A DNA stretch of 64,000 bases from Gammaproteobacteria bacterium (GTDB taxonomy: Bacteria > Pseudomonadota > Gammaproteobacteria > Chromatiales > Chromatiaceae). The notes under the pieces are model-generated. The model was not told where the DNA came from. It saw only the letters and a list, made by a program, of their open reading frames with translations, and made no database searches. The stretch spans positions 35,833-99,832 of the forward strand of contig RZZN01000005.1 of the NCBI GenBank assembly GCA_009929855.1, in the 5' to 3' direction. Below are positions 9,602 to 19,528 of the stretch, one piece after another. How positions within the stretch are numbered: position 1 is the stretch's first letter; each line of letters begins with the position of its first letter. The translations under genes were made by a program, and so were the position numbers.

Positions 9602-10900
9602 TCAATGTCCGCTCTGACGCTCGAAGACGATACGCCCTTGCAGCAGCGTCAGCATGACGCGTCCGCGCATGCCCTGACCGAGAAACGGGCTGTTGCGGCC
9701 CTGGGTCAGGAGTGTCTCGGCGCTCGGTGTCCAGCAGGCATCCGGGTCGAAGATACAGATGTCGGCGGCGGCCCCTGGCGTGAGATGCCCCAGATCGCGT
9801 CCGATGATCTCGGCTGGTCCGCTGGTCAGACGGGCGATGGCGTCGGGAAGCTCGAGCAAACCCTCGCTGACGAGTCGCAACACGAGCGGAAGGAGGGTCT
9901 CCAGCCCGGTGATGCCCGGCGCGGTCTCTGGAAATGGTCGGAGCTTGGCGTCCGCGTCGTGTGGCTGGTGATCCGAGCAGATGGCCGCCAGCTCGCCGGT
10001 CGCGACGGCCCGGCGCAGTCCCTCGCGGTCAGCCTGGGTCCGCAGTGGGGGGATCAGATGGTAATTGGCGTCGAATCCATCCAGATCATGCTCGGTGAGG
10101 AAGAGCTGGTGGATGCTGACATCCCCGCTCGCCCGCACGCCATGTTGCCGCGCCAAGGTCAGGATGGTCGCGGCGAGCGCCGAGGAGAGTCCACGAAAAT
10201 GGATGCGTGCGCCGCTTTGTCCGGCAAGCGCGAGATCGCGCGCGATCGCCACCGTCTCGGCGGCCTCGGGGATGCCAGGCAGGCCCAGGCGCGTGCTGAC
10301 ATGTCCCTCGTGCGCGCAGCCGCCGAAAGCCAGATCCGGGTCTTGCGGGTGCAGAAAGAGTGTGAGTCCGAAGGTGGCGGCATACTCCATCGCGCGACGC
10401 TGCACCTGGACATTGCGGATGGGTCGATCGGCCTGACCGAGGACTGGGCAACCGGCCCGCCTGAGCGCGGCCATCTCGGTGATCTGGCTACCCTCCAGGC
10501 CCCGGGTCATGGCGCCGATCGGCAGAACGCGCGCATGTCCGTGACGTTGCGCCGTCTGCTGGATCAGTTGCGCGACGGCGGGTGTGTCGATCACTGGCGC
10601 GGTATCCGGTGGGCAACAGAGTGTCGTGATGCCGCTCGCGGCCGCGGCGCGGGTCTCGCTGCGGATCGTGGCCTTGTGCTCGAGACCCGGCTCGCGCAGA
10701 TGGGCGCTGAGGTCGATGAATCCGGGGCAGACGATCCAGTCGGGGACCTGGATGACACGACTCGGTGTGAAGCCGGCTGGCGCCTCGCCAACCGCCACGA
10801 CGCGCCCATGGTCAAGGTGCAGGTCGGCGCGTCGATCGATGCGGTTGGCCGGATCGATCACTCGACCACCGCGGATGCTGATCGCGAGGGGCTTAGTCAT
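9602..10900 (-). CDS. pyrC': Dihydroorotase-like protein, probably non-catalytic (PyrC')
   Basis: Amidohydrolase-fold protein of 432 aa, type I dihydroorotase-like. The usual metal-binding D-x-H-x-H-L-R-E-P-G reads [10 protein letters not shown], so the first ligand His is Ser. H-P-Q-D and C-S-D-H-Q-P-H remain. In Pseudomonas an inactive PyrC' of this kind is required to assemble the PyrB-PyrC' aspartate transcarbamoylase complex; the same structural role is inferred here, and a separate active dihydroorotase should exist elsewhere. The ATG at 10900 overlaps the pyrB stop by 8 bases, implying translational coupling. Confidence 0.9.
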   Translation of the reverse strand: MTKPLAISIRGGRVIDPANRIDRRADLHLDHGRVVAVGEAPAGFTPSRVIQVPDWIVCPGFIDLSAHLREPGLEHKATIRSETRAAAASGITTLCCPPDTAPVIDTPAVAQLIQQTAQRHGHARVLPIGAMTRGLEGSQITEMAALRRAGCPVLGQADRPIRNVQVQRRAMEYAATFGLTLFLHPQDPDLAFGGCAHEGHVSTRLGLPGIPEAAETVAIARDLALAGQSGARIHFRGLSSALAATILTLARQHGVRASGDVSIHQLFLTEHDLDGFDANYHLIPPLRTQADREGLRRAVATGELAAICSDHQPHDADAKLRPFPETAPGITGLETLLPLVLRLVSEGLLELPDAIARLTSGPAEIIGRDLGHLTPGAAADICIFDPDACWTPSAETLLTQGRNSPFLGQGMRGRVMLTLLQGRIVFERQSGH

Positions 10901-11888
10901 GTGGCTCGAGCTCCCGCTGGAGTGCGAGGTTCTGGGTGCCGATACACATGGACATGACCGCCATGCGGACGGCGATGCCATTGCTGACCTGCTCCAGGAT
11001 GACCGAGCGGCTCCCATCGGCAACCTGTGATTCGATCTCGACCCCGCGATTGATCGGCCCGGGGTGCATCACGATGGCCGTGGGATGCGCCAGGGCGAGG
11101 CGCTCCTCGGTCAACCCGTAGAGCTGGAAGAACTCATGCTCGCTCGGTAGCAGCGCGCTGGTCATGCGCTCGCGCTGCAGACGCAGCATGATGATGACGT
11201 CGACGTCGCGGATTCCTTCGCCGAGATCATGGTAGACCCGCACACCCAGCGCCTCGGCGGCATGGGCCGGGATGAGCGTGCGCGGACCGATCACCCGCAC
11301 CTCGGCCGCGCCCAGCGTGTTGAGCGCGAGGATCTGCGATCGCGCGACCCGCGAGTGCAGGATATCGCCGACGATGGCCACGCGCAGGTGCTCGAAGGCC
11401 TGCTTGTGCCGGCGTATGGTGAACATGTCCAGCATGCCTTGGGTGGGGTGTGAGTAGCGTCCATCCCCGGCATTGATCACGCTGACATGGGGGTCGGCAT
11501 GCGCGGCGATGAAGTGCGCCGCGCCACTGGAGGCGTGTCGCACCACGAACATGTCCACGTGCATGGCCTCGAGGTTGCGCAGCGTGTCGAGCAGGGTCTC
11601 GCCCTTGGCGGTCGCGGAGGTCGAGATGTTGAGATTGAGCACGTCGGCCGAGAGCCGCTTCGCGGCCAGCTCGAAGGTGGTGCGGGTGCGCGTGCTGGTC
11701 TCGAAGAAGAGGTTCGCGACGACCTTGCCACGGCAGAGTGGCACCTTCTTCACCGCCTGCTGGGCCACGCCAAGGAAGCCCTCGGCGCGATCGAGGATCT
11801 CGACGAGCAGGGCGCGGCTCAGTCCGTCGATGGTCAGGAAATGTTTGAGATTGCCGTGCGCGTCGAGCTGAGGATTGGGCATCGTCAT
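10893..11888 (-). CDS. pyrB: Aspartate carbamoyltransferase catalytic subunit
   Basis: Condenses carbamoyl phosphate with aspartate in pyrimidine synthesis. The 331-aa protein has the carbamoyl-phosphate site [13 protein letters not shown], the [13 protein letters not shown] segment and [11 protein letters not shown]. The length and N-terminal extension resemble the class A ATCase of Pseudomonas, which works with PyrC' and has no PyrI; no pyrI is seen. The start ATGA overlaps the pyrR stop. Confidence 0.97.
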   Translation of the reverse strand: MTMPNPQLDAHGNLKHFLTIDGLSRALLVEILDRAEGFLGVAQQAVKKVPLCRGKVVANLFFETSTRTRTTFELAAKRLSADVLNLNISTSATAKGETLLDTLRNLEAMHVDMFVVRHASSGAAHFIAAHADPHVSVINAGDGRYSHPTQGMLDMFTIRRHKQAFEHLRVAIVGDILHSRVARSQILALNTLGAAEVRVIGPRTLIPAHAAEALGVRVYHDLGEGIRDVDVIIMLRLQRERMTSALLPSEHEFFQLYGLTEERLALAHPTAIVMHPGPINRGVEIESQVADGSRSVILEQVSNGIAVRMAVMSMCIGTQNLALQRELEPHD

Positions 11889-12484
11889 CGTGACTCCCGA
11901 TCCTGCCGCTCGGGGTCGCGATCGGCATGTCCGGCGGCAGCGCCCGGCTCCGTGGCCCTCGCTGGGTTCCTGCGGCGGACCAGACTCAGTGGTCGTGGAC
12001 CGCTGAGCTTGATCTGCTCGCCGCGTCCGAGATGGGCATGCAGCCCCACGACATTCGGCTCGATCGGCAGCTCGCGCCCGTCACGCTCGACGAGTGTGGC
12101 CAGGATCACCGAGGCCGGTCGTCCGTAGTCGAACAGCACGTTGAGCGCCGCGCGAATGGTTCGTCCACTCTGTAACACATCGTCGACGAGGATCAGATGA
12201 CGATCGTCGATCCCGAATGGCAGGTGCGACGGGCGCACTTGTGGGTGGATCCCGATGCGGGTGAAGTCGTCGCGATAGAATGAGATGTCGAGCTGACCGA
12301 TCGGCTCGGCCAGCGCGAGCCGCGCGTGCAGCTGATCCGCGACCCAGACCCCGCCGGTATGGATGCCGATCATCAGCGGCGCCTTGATCTCGCGGGCGTT
12401 CAGTAGCATGCCGAGCTCATCGGCCATGCGCGCGAGGATCACGTCGATCTCGTGGTTGTCTTTCCAGGTCTCGGTATTGCTCAC
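11885..12484 (-). CDS. pyrR: Bifunctional pyrimidine regulator / uracil phosphoribosyltransferase PyrR
   Basis: PyrR-family protein of 199 aa with the PRPP-binding motif [17 protein letters not shown] and the family segments [11 protein letters not shown] and D-I-S-F-Y-R-D-D-F. It may control pyr gene expression, synthesise UMP from uracil, or both. The ~25 C-terminal residues are Arg/Ala-rich and probably disordered. It overlaps pyrB by ATGA and ruvX by 4 bases, so the genes are read as one message. No PyrR-type RNA antiterminator was identified upstream. Confidence 0.93.
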   Translation of the reverse strand: MSNTETWKDNHEIDVILARMADELGMLLNAREIKAPLMIGIHTGGVWVADQLHARLALAEPIGQLDISFYRDDFTRIGIHPQVRPSHLPFGIDDRHLILVDDVLQSGRTIRAALNVLFDYGRPASVILATLVERDGRELPIEPNVVGLHAHLGRGEQIKLSGPRPLSLVRRRNPARATEPGAAAGHADRDPERQDRESR

Positions 12485-12897
12485 GCGGCCTCTTGCTCAC
12501 TGAGCCAGGTTTCGAGGATCAGGGTCGCCGCGACCGCGTCCACCATATCCGGATGCGTCCGGCGGCGCGGGCGCGTGTCGAGTCGGTGTTGCGCCTCGAT
12601 CGAGGTGAAGCGCTCGTCAATCAGGTGGACCTCGAGTCGAAATCGCCCGGCCAACTGGCGCACGAAACGGTGCAGACGCGGCGACCAGTCCACCTCGCGA
12701 CCATCCAGATCCAGCGGTAGACCCACCACCAGCGCGGTTGGCCGCCATTCATTCACCAGCGCGGTGATCCCAGCCCAATCCGGCTTGCCGTCTCGGCTGT
12801 GCAGTGTGATCAAGGGCTGGGCCGTGCCGGTGACGGTCTGTCCGATCGCGACCCCGATGCGCCGCGTGCCATAGTCGAATCCGAGCAGCGTGCTCAT
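12481..12897 (-). CDS. ruvX: Putative pre-16S rRNA nuclease / Holliday junction resolvase-like YqgF
   Basis: RNase H-fold YqgF family, implicated in 16S rRNA 5'-end maturation. The product is 138 aa from the ATG at 12897, typical for the family. Motifs are [13 protein letters not shown] (first catalytic Asp), [10 protein letters not shown] and D-E-R-F-T-S-I-E-A (second acidic residue) with the C-terminal D-A-V-A-A-T-L-I-L. It sits between yqgE and pyrR, as in Pseudomonas. Confidence 0.95.
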   Translation of the reverse strand: MSTLLGFDYGTRRIGVAIGQTVTGTAQPLITLHSRDGKPDWAGITALVNEWRPTALVVGLPLDLDGREVDWSPRLHRFVRQLAGRFRLEVHLIDERFTSIEAQHRLDTRPRRRTHPDMVDAVAATLILETWLSEQEAA

Positions 12898-13026
12898 GAG
12901 CGCGTGCCTGTCGTCACTCCAGTCGTCACGATGCGTCACCTCTCGCGGCTGGCGGCACTCTGCGCGCTGCCGCGTCCCGCGCTGTGCGGGCGCCAGGCAG
13001 GCATCCACGCGCCCCTTGCATGCCGC

Positions 13027-13590
13027 TCAAGCGTGGCCGGCCTCGCCACTGAGCAGATTGATGTCGACACCAAGGATCTGCGCGGCCGCGAGCCAGCGCA
13101 ATTCAGGCTCGAGCATGAAGATGACCTCATCGCTCGCCGGACCACTCAGCCAGGCGTTGGCGCTCATCTCTTGCTCCAGTTGGCCACTGCCCCAGCCGGC
13201 ATATCCCAGCGCGATCAGGATTTGCTTCGGTCCCTCTCCCGAGGCGATCGCCTCCAGAACGTCACGCGAGGTGGTGATGCTGATCTCGGAGGTGATGCGC
13301 AGCGTCGAGTCGAAGCTCGGCCCGGTCGTATGCAACACGAAACCGCGGTCGGTCTGGACCGGCCCGCCTTGATAGACTCGGATCTCGTTCACCCCGGGAG
13401 AGGTCGGCTGGATGTCGAGCTGATCGAGCAGCTCGCCGAGCCTGACCTCGATCGGTCGGTTGATCACGATACCCATCGCGCCCTGATCCGTATGCTCGCA
13501 GACATAGGTCACGGTTCGCGCAAAATTCGGATCCTGCAGACCCGGCATCGCGATCAGGAAATGGTTGGTAAGCGAGGTAGAGAGTGCCAT
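13027..13590 (-). CDS. yqgE: YqgE/AlgH family protein
   Basis: Conserved 187-aa protein of the UPF0301/AlgH family, function unclear. Family features are L-T-N-H-F-L-I-A-M-P-G-L-Q-D-P-N-F, the G-A-M-G-I-V-I-N-R-P motif, V-Y-Q-G-G-P-V and G-Y-A-G-W-G-S-G-Q-L-E. The ATG at 13590 is chosen since it starts just before the conserved N-terminus. The yqgE-ruvX pair is conserved widely next to gshB and rsmE, as here. Confidence 0.93.
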   Translation of the reverse strand: MALSTSLTNHFLIAMPGLQDPNFARTVTYVCEHTDQGAMGIVINRPIEVRLGELLDQLDIQPTSPGVNEIRVYQGGPVQTDRGFVLHTTGPSFDSTLRITSEISITTSRDVLEAIASGEGPKQILIALGYAGWGSGQLEQEMSANAWLSGPASDEVIFMLEPELRWLAAAQILGVDINLLSGEAGHA

Positions 13591-13655
13591 GCGTCTTAGT
13601 ATCCCGATCGATGCGATCCCAAGCAAGCCCGAGCATCCGAACCGCGTTCTGGTGC

Positions 13656-14759
13656 TCAGTGCTCCCAGCCGAGTCTTCCTCCCTTCATGAACTGCCAGGC
13701 GCGCACGATGTCGAGCACGTCGGTCTCGGCGGCGATGTCCGGGGGGAAGGGGGCAAAAGGCGCGGCGAGCTCGACGATGCGGATCGCCGCCTCATCGAGT
13801 AGATCATAGCCAGATGAGCGCAGGATCCGGACCTGTTCGAGGCTGCCATCGGCGCGCACCGCCACATGCAGGATGAGACTACCATAGAGACGCTGCTCCC
13901 TGGCGGCTTGCGGATAGTTGAGGCTGCCGATGCGCTCGACCTTGCGCGTCCAAGCGCCGAGATAGCTGGCATAGCGAAGATCAGGCGTGCTCGTGCTCAC
14001 TGTCTCGCGGCGCGGCCTCTCCAGCGTGCCCGCCGTGGGTGAGCGCGCTGCGTTGGCGAGACGATCGATCTCCGCGCCGCGACTGTCGAGGATGCTCGCC
14101 ACATCGACCTGGCGCTCACGCGGTGGCGCCTGGGTGGGCTCGGCGCCTGGGGTCGACAGGAGCAGGTCATCCAACCGGGTGATGGCGGGTGTGTCAGGAT
14201 CCTGTGCAGCCGGCCGCGCCGTGTCCTGGGATGGGTCTGGCGGCCACGGGATCACCTCGGGAGCGGCGGGCGCGCTGGCATGACTGGATGGCGCCAGTGC
14301 GCTTGTCGCATCCAGGGTCGGCGCCGTGTGCTCGGGTGCTGCTGGCATCCCGACGGACGCCGCCGGGAGTCGCTCATCCGGGCGTGCCTGTGTCATGTCG
14401 TTGGTCGTGAGCGCTGCGGGACGAGCCTCCAGCACCGCTGGCAGCTCGGGCTCCTGGGCCAGACTACCCATGGGTGAGGCTGCGCTGTCCTGGCCGGTTG
14501 TCGTCTGGATGAGGACCTCCAGGGTGGGCGCGACGCCTCCCTGGATGCGGCCCTCGCGCGCGGGCAGGGCGAGAGCGAGCAGGAGGATGAGCCCCATGTG
14601 CAGGAGCGCGGCAACCGCGATGGCGATCGCGAGTGTCCCGCTCGTGCCGATCCGGGCGGGACGGGTCAGCGCCCCAGTGGTCAACATGGCCGTATGCCCC
14701 GATGGTGATGCGATGGCGCGCGGTCCGCGGTCATCGATCACTGTGGCATCTCCATCCAT
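13656..14759 (-). CDS. tonB: TonB-family energy transducer
   Basis: Inner-membrane protein linking the ExbBD motor to outer-membrane receptors. The 367-aa product has one N-terminal transmembrane helix (about 43-66, A-I-A-V-A-A-L-L-H-M-G-L-I-L-L-L), a long Pro/Ala-rich periplasmic spacer, and a C-terminal TonB fold with N-Y-P-Q-A-A-R-E-Q and L-E-Q-V-R-I-L-R-S-S-G-Y. A TonB3-like gene occupies this position in Pseudomonas. The start is uncertain: ATG at 14759 or at 14687, neither with a good ribosome site. No exbB/exbD lies in the window. Confidence 0.85.
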   Translation of the reverse strand: MDGDATVIDDRGPRAIASPSGHTAMLTTGALTRPARIGTSGTLAIAIAVAALLHMGLILLLALALPAREGRIQGGVAPTLEVLIQTTTGQDSAASPMGSLAQEPELPAVLEARPAALTTNDMTQARPDERLPAASVGMPAAPEHTAPTLDATSALAPSSHASAPAAPEVIPWPPDPSQDTARPAAQDPDTPAITRLDDLLLSTPGAEPTQAPPRERQVDVASILDSRGAEIDRLANAARSPTAGTLERPRRETVSTSTPDLRYASYLGAWTRKVERIGSLNYPQAAREQRLYGSLILHVAVRADGSLEQVRILRSSGYDLLDEAAIRIVELAAPFAPFPPDIAAETDVLDIVRAWQFMKGGRLGWEH

Positions 14760-14808
14760 CGATGCGCGCGCGGTGGACGGCGGACTCGTCCAGGCGTGCG
14801 GGCGGTCC

Positions 14809-15891
14809 TCAGAGCGCCTCGCCCTCGCCACCGTCCGCGAGCTCGGGCACCAACTGGATGCGCACGCCGGTCTCGACCAGCTCGATGCGCTCGGCCATCG
14901 CGGGATTCATGTGCAATGTGCCTTCTTGATCGACCAGGAGCACGTATCTCAGCCCCATCCGCGCGGCGACCGCGGGCCAGTCGGTTGGTCCGGCGATGAA
15001 CAGGGCGGTGGCGCCGGCCGCGGCCGTCGTCGCATCCCGATGCAGCACGGTGACCGAGCGCGTCTCGCGTGCCGGCGCACCGGTGCGCGGGTCGATGATG
15101 GCATGGTGGAGATCGCCCTTGAAGACGAAATTGCGATCATAATCGGCCTTGGTGACCAGGCTCTCGTCACCGCGCAGCGGCACGATGGCAAGCACGCCCG
15201 AGCCACTGGCGCGGCGAATCGTGGCGCGCCAAGGCTGGCCGGCGCGATCGCCGATGACCCGGATCTCGCTGCCGGCCTGGATGAGTGCGCTGTCGATCCC
15301 GAGATCACGCAAGCGCGCGACAGCGAGATCCAATGCGTAGCCCTTGGCGATCGCGTCGAAGTCGAGCTTGATGCTCGGGTTCCTGCCGCGCAGCTCCAGC
15401 CCTAGGATCTCGATCTGGCTCATGCTCGGCTGGGCCTCGACCAGGCGTTTGACCTGCTGGGCGGGCGGTGGTGGGCGACTGCGCACCGTGTCGCCATGGA
15501 AGCCCCAGAGATCGAGCAAATAGCCGATGGCTGGATTGAAGAGTCCACCGCTGCGCGTCTCGAAGTCTTGTCCGAGCTTGACCAGCGGCATGATCGAGGG
15601 TGGTGCAACAAAGGGCTCGCCGGTGATCAGCAGCTGATTCACGCGTCCCATCGGACCGGGCCTCCAGGGATGCCAGTCCTGCTCGAGGATTGCGAGCTCC
15701 TCGCGCAGCCCATTGGCGGCCTCGCGTGCCTGCTCGGGATCGACACCGACGAGGCTCAGATCAACCTGGGTGTCGAAGGCATCGAAGCGCGTCGTGGAGA
15801 CCGGGGTTTCCTTGCCGCACCCGCCGAGCACGAGCAGCAGTGTTGCCAGTGTGAGCAGGCGCGGGGCCGCTGAAGAGGCGGAATACAACAT
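14809..15891 (-). CDS. apbE: FAD:protein FMN transferase (ApbE), lipoprotein
   Basis: Covalently attaches FMN from FAD to target flavoproteins, typically Nqr/Rnf subunits. The N-terminus has a lipobox (L-L-V-L-G-G-C), so the mature protein is probably a periplasm-facing lipoprotein. Family motifs include A-F-D-T-Q, G-L-F-N-P-A-I-G, L-D-F-D-A-I-A-K-G-Y-A-L-D, the Q-A-G-S-E-I segment and H-A-I-I-D-P-R-T-G-A-P, with the T-T-A-A-A-G-A-T-A-L Mg-binding loop. The ATG at 15891 has GGAGG 5 bases upstream and decides the start. No nqr or rnf genes are in the window; it is inserted between gshB and tonB. Confidence 0.93.
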   Translation of the reverse strand: MLYSASSAAPRLLTLATLLLVLGGCGKETPVSTTRFDAFDTQVDLSLVGVDPEQAREAANGLREELAILEQDWHPWRPGPMGRVNQLLITGEPFVAPPSIMPLVKLGQDFETRSGGLFNPAIGYLLDLWGFHGDTVRSRPPPPAQQVKRLVEAQPSMSQIEILGLELRGRNPSIKLDFDAIAKGYALDLAVARLRDLGIDSALIQAGSEIRVIGDRAGQPWRATIRRASGSGVLAIVPLRGDESLVTKADYDRNFVFKGDLHHAIIDPRTGAPARETRSVTVLHRDATTAAAGATALFIAGPTDWPAVAARMGLRYVLLVDQEGTLHMNPAMAERIELVETGVRIQLVPELADGGEGEAL

Positions 15892-15963
15892 GAACACCTC
15901 CATGAGCAAAGATGATGGGTAGACGCGCGCGGCGATGCCCCGTCCCTGGCCTGCCGGCGCCGA

Positions 15964-16947
15964 TCAATGGGCTGGCATCTCGCCAGCGACGTTCGACCGC
16001 TGCTCGACCCGCGCTTGGATCACATCCATCAAGTCACCCGCGATATCGGTGCCAAAGGCAGCATCGATCTCCCGGATGCAGGTTGGGCTCGTGACATTGA
16101 CCTCGGTGAGGAAGTCACCGATGACATCCAGCCCAGCGAACAGGATCGCGCGCGCGCGCAGTGCCGGGCCAACCTGTGCCGCGATCCAGCGATCCCGCTC
16201 GGTCAATGGCCGCACCTCGCCCGAGGCGCCAGCGGCGAGATTGCCGCGGGTCTCGCCAGGGGCTGGGATGCGGGCGAGACAATAGGGCGCAGGCTCACCG
16301 TCGATCATGAGGATACGCTTGTCCCCATCGCGGATCTCCGGGATGAACCGCTGGACCATGCAGAAGCGTCTGCCGTGGCCGGTGAGGCTTTCGATGATGA
16401 CACTGAGGTTCGGATCCTGCGCGCGCACATGGAAGACCGAGGCGCCACCCATGGCGTCGAGCGGCTTGAGGATGATCTCGCCATGCTCCCGATGGAAGGC
16501 TCGGATCTGCTCGGCCTGGCGCGTGATCAGGGTCGGTGGGGCGCACTGGACGAACCCAGCGGCGAACACCTTCTCATTGGCGTCACGCAGGCTGCGGGGG
16601 TGGTTCACGACCAGCGTGCCGGCTGCCTCGACCTGCTCGAGCAGATAGGTCGAGAAGACATACTCGATATCGAACGGGGGATCCTTGCGCATCAGCACGG
16701 CGTCCAGCGTGTCGAGCGGGCGCTGCGTCGCCGGCCCGAGATGGAACCAGCCTCGTGGATCGTCCACGACTTGGATGGCGCGCATGGATCCCAGTGTACG
16801 ACCATCGCGCTGGGAGAGATCCGCGAGCTCCATGTACCACAGCGACCAGCCTCGCCGCTGCGCGGCGAGCAGCATGGCGAAGGTGCTGTCCTTCTTGATG
16901 TTGATGGATCCGATCGGATCCATGACGACGCCGAGCTCGATAGTCAT
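15964..16947 (-). CDS. gshB: Glutathione synthetase
   Basis: ATP-grasp enzyme ligating gamma-glutamylcysteine and glycine. The product is 327 aa from the ATG at 16947, beginning M-T-I-E-L-G-V-V-M-D-P-I-G-S-I. ATP-grasp features are I-I-L-K-P-L-D-A-M-G-G-A-S-V-F, M-V-Q-R-F-I-P-E and F-L-T-E-V-N-V-T-S-P-T metal ligands. Order rsmE-gshB-yqgE-ruvX is a conserved gammaproteobacterial cluster, here interrupted by apbE and tonB. Confidence 0.96.
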   Translation of the reverse strand: MTIELGVVMDPIGSINIKKDSTFAMLLAAQRRGWSLWYMELADLSQRDGRTLGSMRAIQVVDDPRGWFHLGPATQRPLDTLDAVLMRKDPPFDIEYVFSTYLLEQVEAAGTLVVNHPRSLRDANEKVFAAGFVQCAPPTLITRQAEQIRAFHREHGEIILKPLDAMGGASVFHVRAQDPNLSVIIESLTGHGRRFCMVQRFIPEIRDGDKRILMIDGEPAPYCLARIPAPGETRGNLAAGASGEVRPLTERDRWIAAQVGPALRARAILFAGLDVIGDFLTEVNVTSPTCIREIDAAFGTDIAGDLMDVIQARVEQRSNVAGEMPAH

Positions 16948-17107
16948 GGTGCTCAGTCTACTGCAGTCTGATGCCGCGTGACAGGGCGCCACCCCGCTCC
17001 TCGCGACGCGGCTGGGTCGATCCGCGGATCCACTCGATCGGTTGGCTCGCCGGGACGCGCCCTGAGTGCCGGCGGCCAGTGGTGCCGGATACGGCTGCGG
17101 GTGCGGA

Positions 17108-17845
17108 TCACTGGCTGAGATCACCCCAGAGCGCCTGCATGATGGCGATGGCCGCGAGCGGTGCCGTCTCGGTGCGCAGGATCCGCGGTCCCAGACGGAC
17201 CCCGATGAATCCGCAGGCCTCTGCGAGTCCGCGTTCTCGAGGACTCAAGCCGCCCTCCGCTCCCACCATCAGGGTGACCGCGGTGCCGGGCGTGGGCAGG
17301 CTGGTCAAGGGCCGGTCGGCCTTCGGGTCGAGCAAAAGACCAAGGCCGTGATGGCTGTCCAGCCAACTCGTCAAGCGCATCGCCTCATGCAGCCGCGGCA
17401 AGCGACGCCGCCCCGCTTGCTCGCAGGCACCGATCACCACCCCCCGCCAGTGATCGCGTCGGCGCTGCAACCGTTCACCCGTCAGTTGCACCTGGGTGCG
17501 CTCAGTGAATAAGGGCGTGATCTGTCCAACGCCAAGCTCGACGGCCTTCTGTACAGCATAGTCCATGCGTTCGCCCCGGGAGATCCCGATGGCGAGATGG
17601 ATGTCGAGCATGCGCATCGGCTCTGGGTCGGTGGCATATTCGAGCGCGACCCTGGCGCCCGCACGAGCGCTCCCGACGAGGTGCCCATGATAGTCGTGCC
17701 CGTCACCGTTGAAGAGGATGACGTGGGCCGGTGGGACAAGCCGCAAGACTTGGATCAGATGACGGGTGGGGGCGGGCGGCAGGCACACCTCCTCGCCCGT
17801 GCTCAGCCGAGTCTCGACATAGACACGTGGAGTGCGCGTGGCCAT
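17108..17845 (-). CDS. rsmE: 16S rRNA (uracil1498-N3)-methyltransferase
   Basis: SPOUT-class methyltransferase modifying U1498 of 16S rRNA. It is 245 aa from the ATG at 17845. Diagnostic segments are the N-terminal H-L-I-Q-V-L-R-L region, K-A-V-E-L-G-V-G-Q-I-T-P-L, E-Q-A-G-R-R-R-L-P and the knot motif V-G-A-E-G-G-L-S-P-R-E with L-G-P-R-I-L-R-T-E-T-A. It heads the conserved cluster continuing into gshB. Confidence 0.95.
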   Translation of the reverse strand: MATRTPRVYVETRLSTGEEVCLPPAPTRHLIQVLRLVPPAHVILFNGDGHDYHGHLVGSARAGARVALEYATDPEPMRMLDIHLAIGISRGERMDYAVQKAVELGVGQITPLFTERTQVQLTGERLQRRRDHWRGVVIGACEQAGRRRLPRLHEAMRLTSWLDSHHGLGLLLDPKADRPLTSLPTPGTAVTLMVGAEGGLSPRERGLAEACGFIGVRLGPRILRTETAPLAAIAIMQALWGDLSQ

Positions 17846-18576
17846 CTCAGCGGTCCCCCGGGTGCGCGCGCCAGGCGCCATGCGGCCGCATCAGGGCGCG
17901 TGCGTGCCCGATGCGCGACGGGATCGCGCGCGGATGTTCGCCAAGCTGGCCGATGCCTGGTGTCGCCTGCCAGCCATGAGCATGCGACCCGGCCGCGCGC
18001 GGCGACTTGGCGGCTGATCGAGAATCCCGGGCGCGAATGCAAGCCATCATTTGGATAAAGTGAGCTAATGAAACCCAGTGAAAATTATGGATTGACCTCA
18101 TCCTGATCGATCTCTAACCTCTCCCAACCATATCGCCTTTGAGTGTCCAATCGAGCGAATTCGTTCAGGTGACAGTGCCAAGGGCCCATCAGCGAGAGTA
18201 TCCAAGTCGGACTCGAGTCGTGATTGCGCGGAGGCCATCCCCGCGGATTCTCCGAGCGGCTGGCCAGCCTCGTGATCAGCGAGACCTGCTACGGCTTGCG
18301 ATGGATGGCGATTTTGTAGACGAGGAGAGCTGGAAGTGCTTCGTCAATTCGGTCCATGTGACAAAGAGACCAAGACCTGCGCCCAGGTGGGCCCAAGTCG
18401 ATCTGGTTGACAAGCCCAAGCTGTTCAAATAAAGACGGCCAGGCCCCTGCCAAGAGCCGTGTCGAACGATCGGACGCCGCGAGGCGTCCGTTTTTTTGCG
18501 TACCCTGCATCAGGGATCACAGTCCGGCGGGTGGGGCCGAATTCAAGTCATGTTGGCTGCTTGAATTCGCCGTCGA
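17846..18576. other. 731-bp intergenic region without a recognised gene
   Basis: No convincing protein gene was found between rsmE and argF. Composition is more AT-rich near 18050-18130. A plus-strand open frame runs to a TAA at 18430-18432 with an internal ATG at 18301 giving 43 residues, but no ribosome site or family resemblance. A strong intrinsic terminator on the plus strand follows at 18471, so a plus-strand transcript, perhaps a small RNA, probably exists here. No tRNA, RNase P, tmRNA or SRP RNA signature was seen. Confidence 0.5.
18471..18497 (+). terminator. Intrinsic terminator of an unidentified plus-strand transcript
   Basis: An 8-bp stem CGGACGCC / GGCGTCCG with a GCGA tetraloop is followed directly by seven T residues (18491-18497). 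This is the clearest Rho-independent terminator in the window, yet no recognised plus-strand gene precedes it. A second small hairpin (ACGGC / GCCGT) lies just upstream. Confidence 0.85.
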
Positions 18577-19509
18577 TCATTGCCGGTCTGTCAGAAGGAG
18601 CTCCAGCAACGCCTTCTGCGCGTGCAACCGATTCTCCGCTTCGTCCCAGACGACGGATCTGGGACCATCGATGACCGATGCCGTGACCTCTTCCCCGCGG
18701 TGTGCCGGCAGGCAGTGCATGAACAATGCATCCGGGGCGGCCCGCTCCATGACGGCATCATTGACTTGAAAGGGCGCGAACAGGGCTCGGCGCTGCGCCT
18801 GTTCGTCCTCTTGGCCCATGCTGGCCCAGACATCCGTGGCAACCAGATCCGCGCCTTCACTCGCCTCACGCGGGTCGCGCACGATGCGGCAGCGATCGGC
18901 CACGCGCGCGAGCAGTGCCGCATCTGGCTCGAAGCCCTCGGGGCAGGCGATGCACAGCTCGAAATCGAGCAGCTCAGCCGCCTCCATGAAGGAGTGACAC
19001 ATGTTGTTCCCATCGCCAATCCAGGCCACGCGTCGCCCACGGATATCCCCGCGATGCTCGTGGTAGGTTTGTAGATCGGCCAACAATTGACAGGGATGCA
19101 GTGAATCGGTCAAGCCATTGATGACCGGTACCCGTGAATGCGCGGCGAATGACTCGACGGTCTGCTGCTCGAAGGTGCGAATCATCACGGCGTCCACCAT
19201 GCGCGAGAGCACGCGGGCACTGTCCTCGATCGGCTCTCCTCGGCCCAACTGGGTATCGCGCGAGGACAGGAACAATGCATGACCGCCAAGCTGGGCCATC
19301 CCGACCTCGAAGGAGACGCGGGTGCGAGTGGATGACTTCTCGAAGATCATGGCCAATGTGCGATTGCGCAATGGCTGATGCTCCTGCCCGCTCGCGAGCA
19401 TGCGTTTGAGCTCGATCGCCCGCGCGATCAGGGCACGCGCCTCCGTTGCGCTCAGGTCCATTAGCGATAGGAAGTGACGGCAGCCTGCCTGACGTTCATC
19501 CAGCGACAT
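18577..19509 (-). CDS. argF: Ornithine carbamoyltransferase
   Basis: Forms citrulline from ornithine and carbamoyl phosphate. From the ATG at 19509 the protein is 310 aa. Motifs: [13 protein letters not shown] (carbamoyl-phosphate binding), [10 protein letters not shown] (with the H-P-C-Q site), G-D-G-N-N-M and [13 protein letters not shown]. Two ATGs are adjacent; the second sits 6 bases after GGGAG. It follows argD by 19 bp, so the two are an operon. Confidence 0.96.
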   Translation of the reverse strand: MSLDERQAGCRHFLSLMDLSATEARALIARAIELKRMLASGQEHQPLRNRTLAMIFEKSSTRTRVSFEVGMAQLGGHALFLSSRDTQLGRGEPIEDSARVLSRMVDAVMIRTFEQQTVESFAAHSRVPVINGLTDSLHPCQLLADLQTYHEHRGDIRGRRVAWIGDGNNMCHSFMEAAELLDFELCIACPEGFEPDAALLARVADRCRIVRDPREASEGADLVATDVWASMGQEDEQAQRRALFAPFQVNDAVMERAAPDALFMHCLPAHRGEEVTASVIDGPRSVVWDEAENRLHAQKALLELLLTDRQ

Positions 19510-19528
19510 CATCCTCTCCCGCGGGCGC

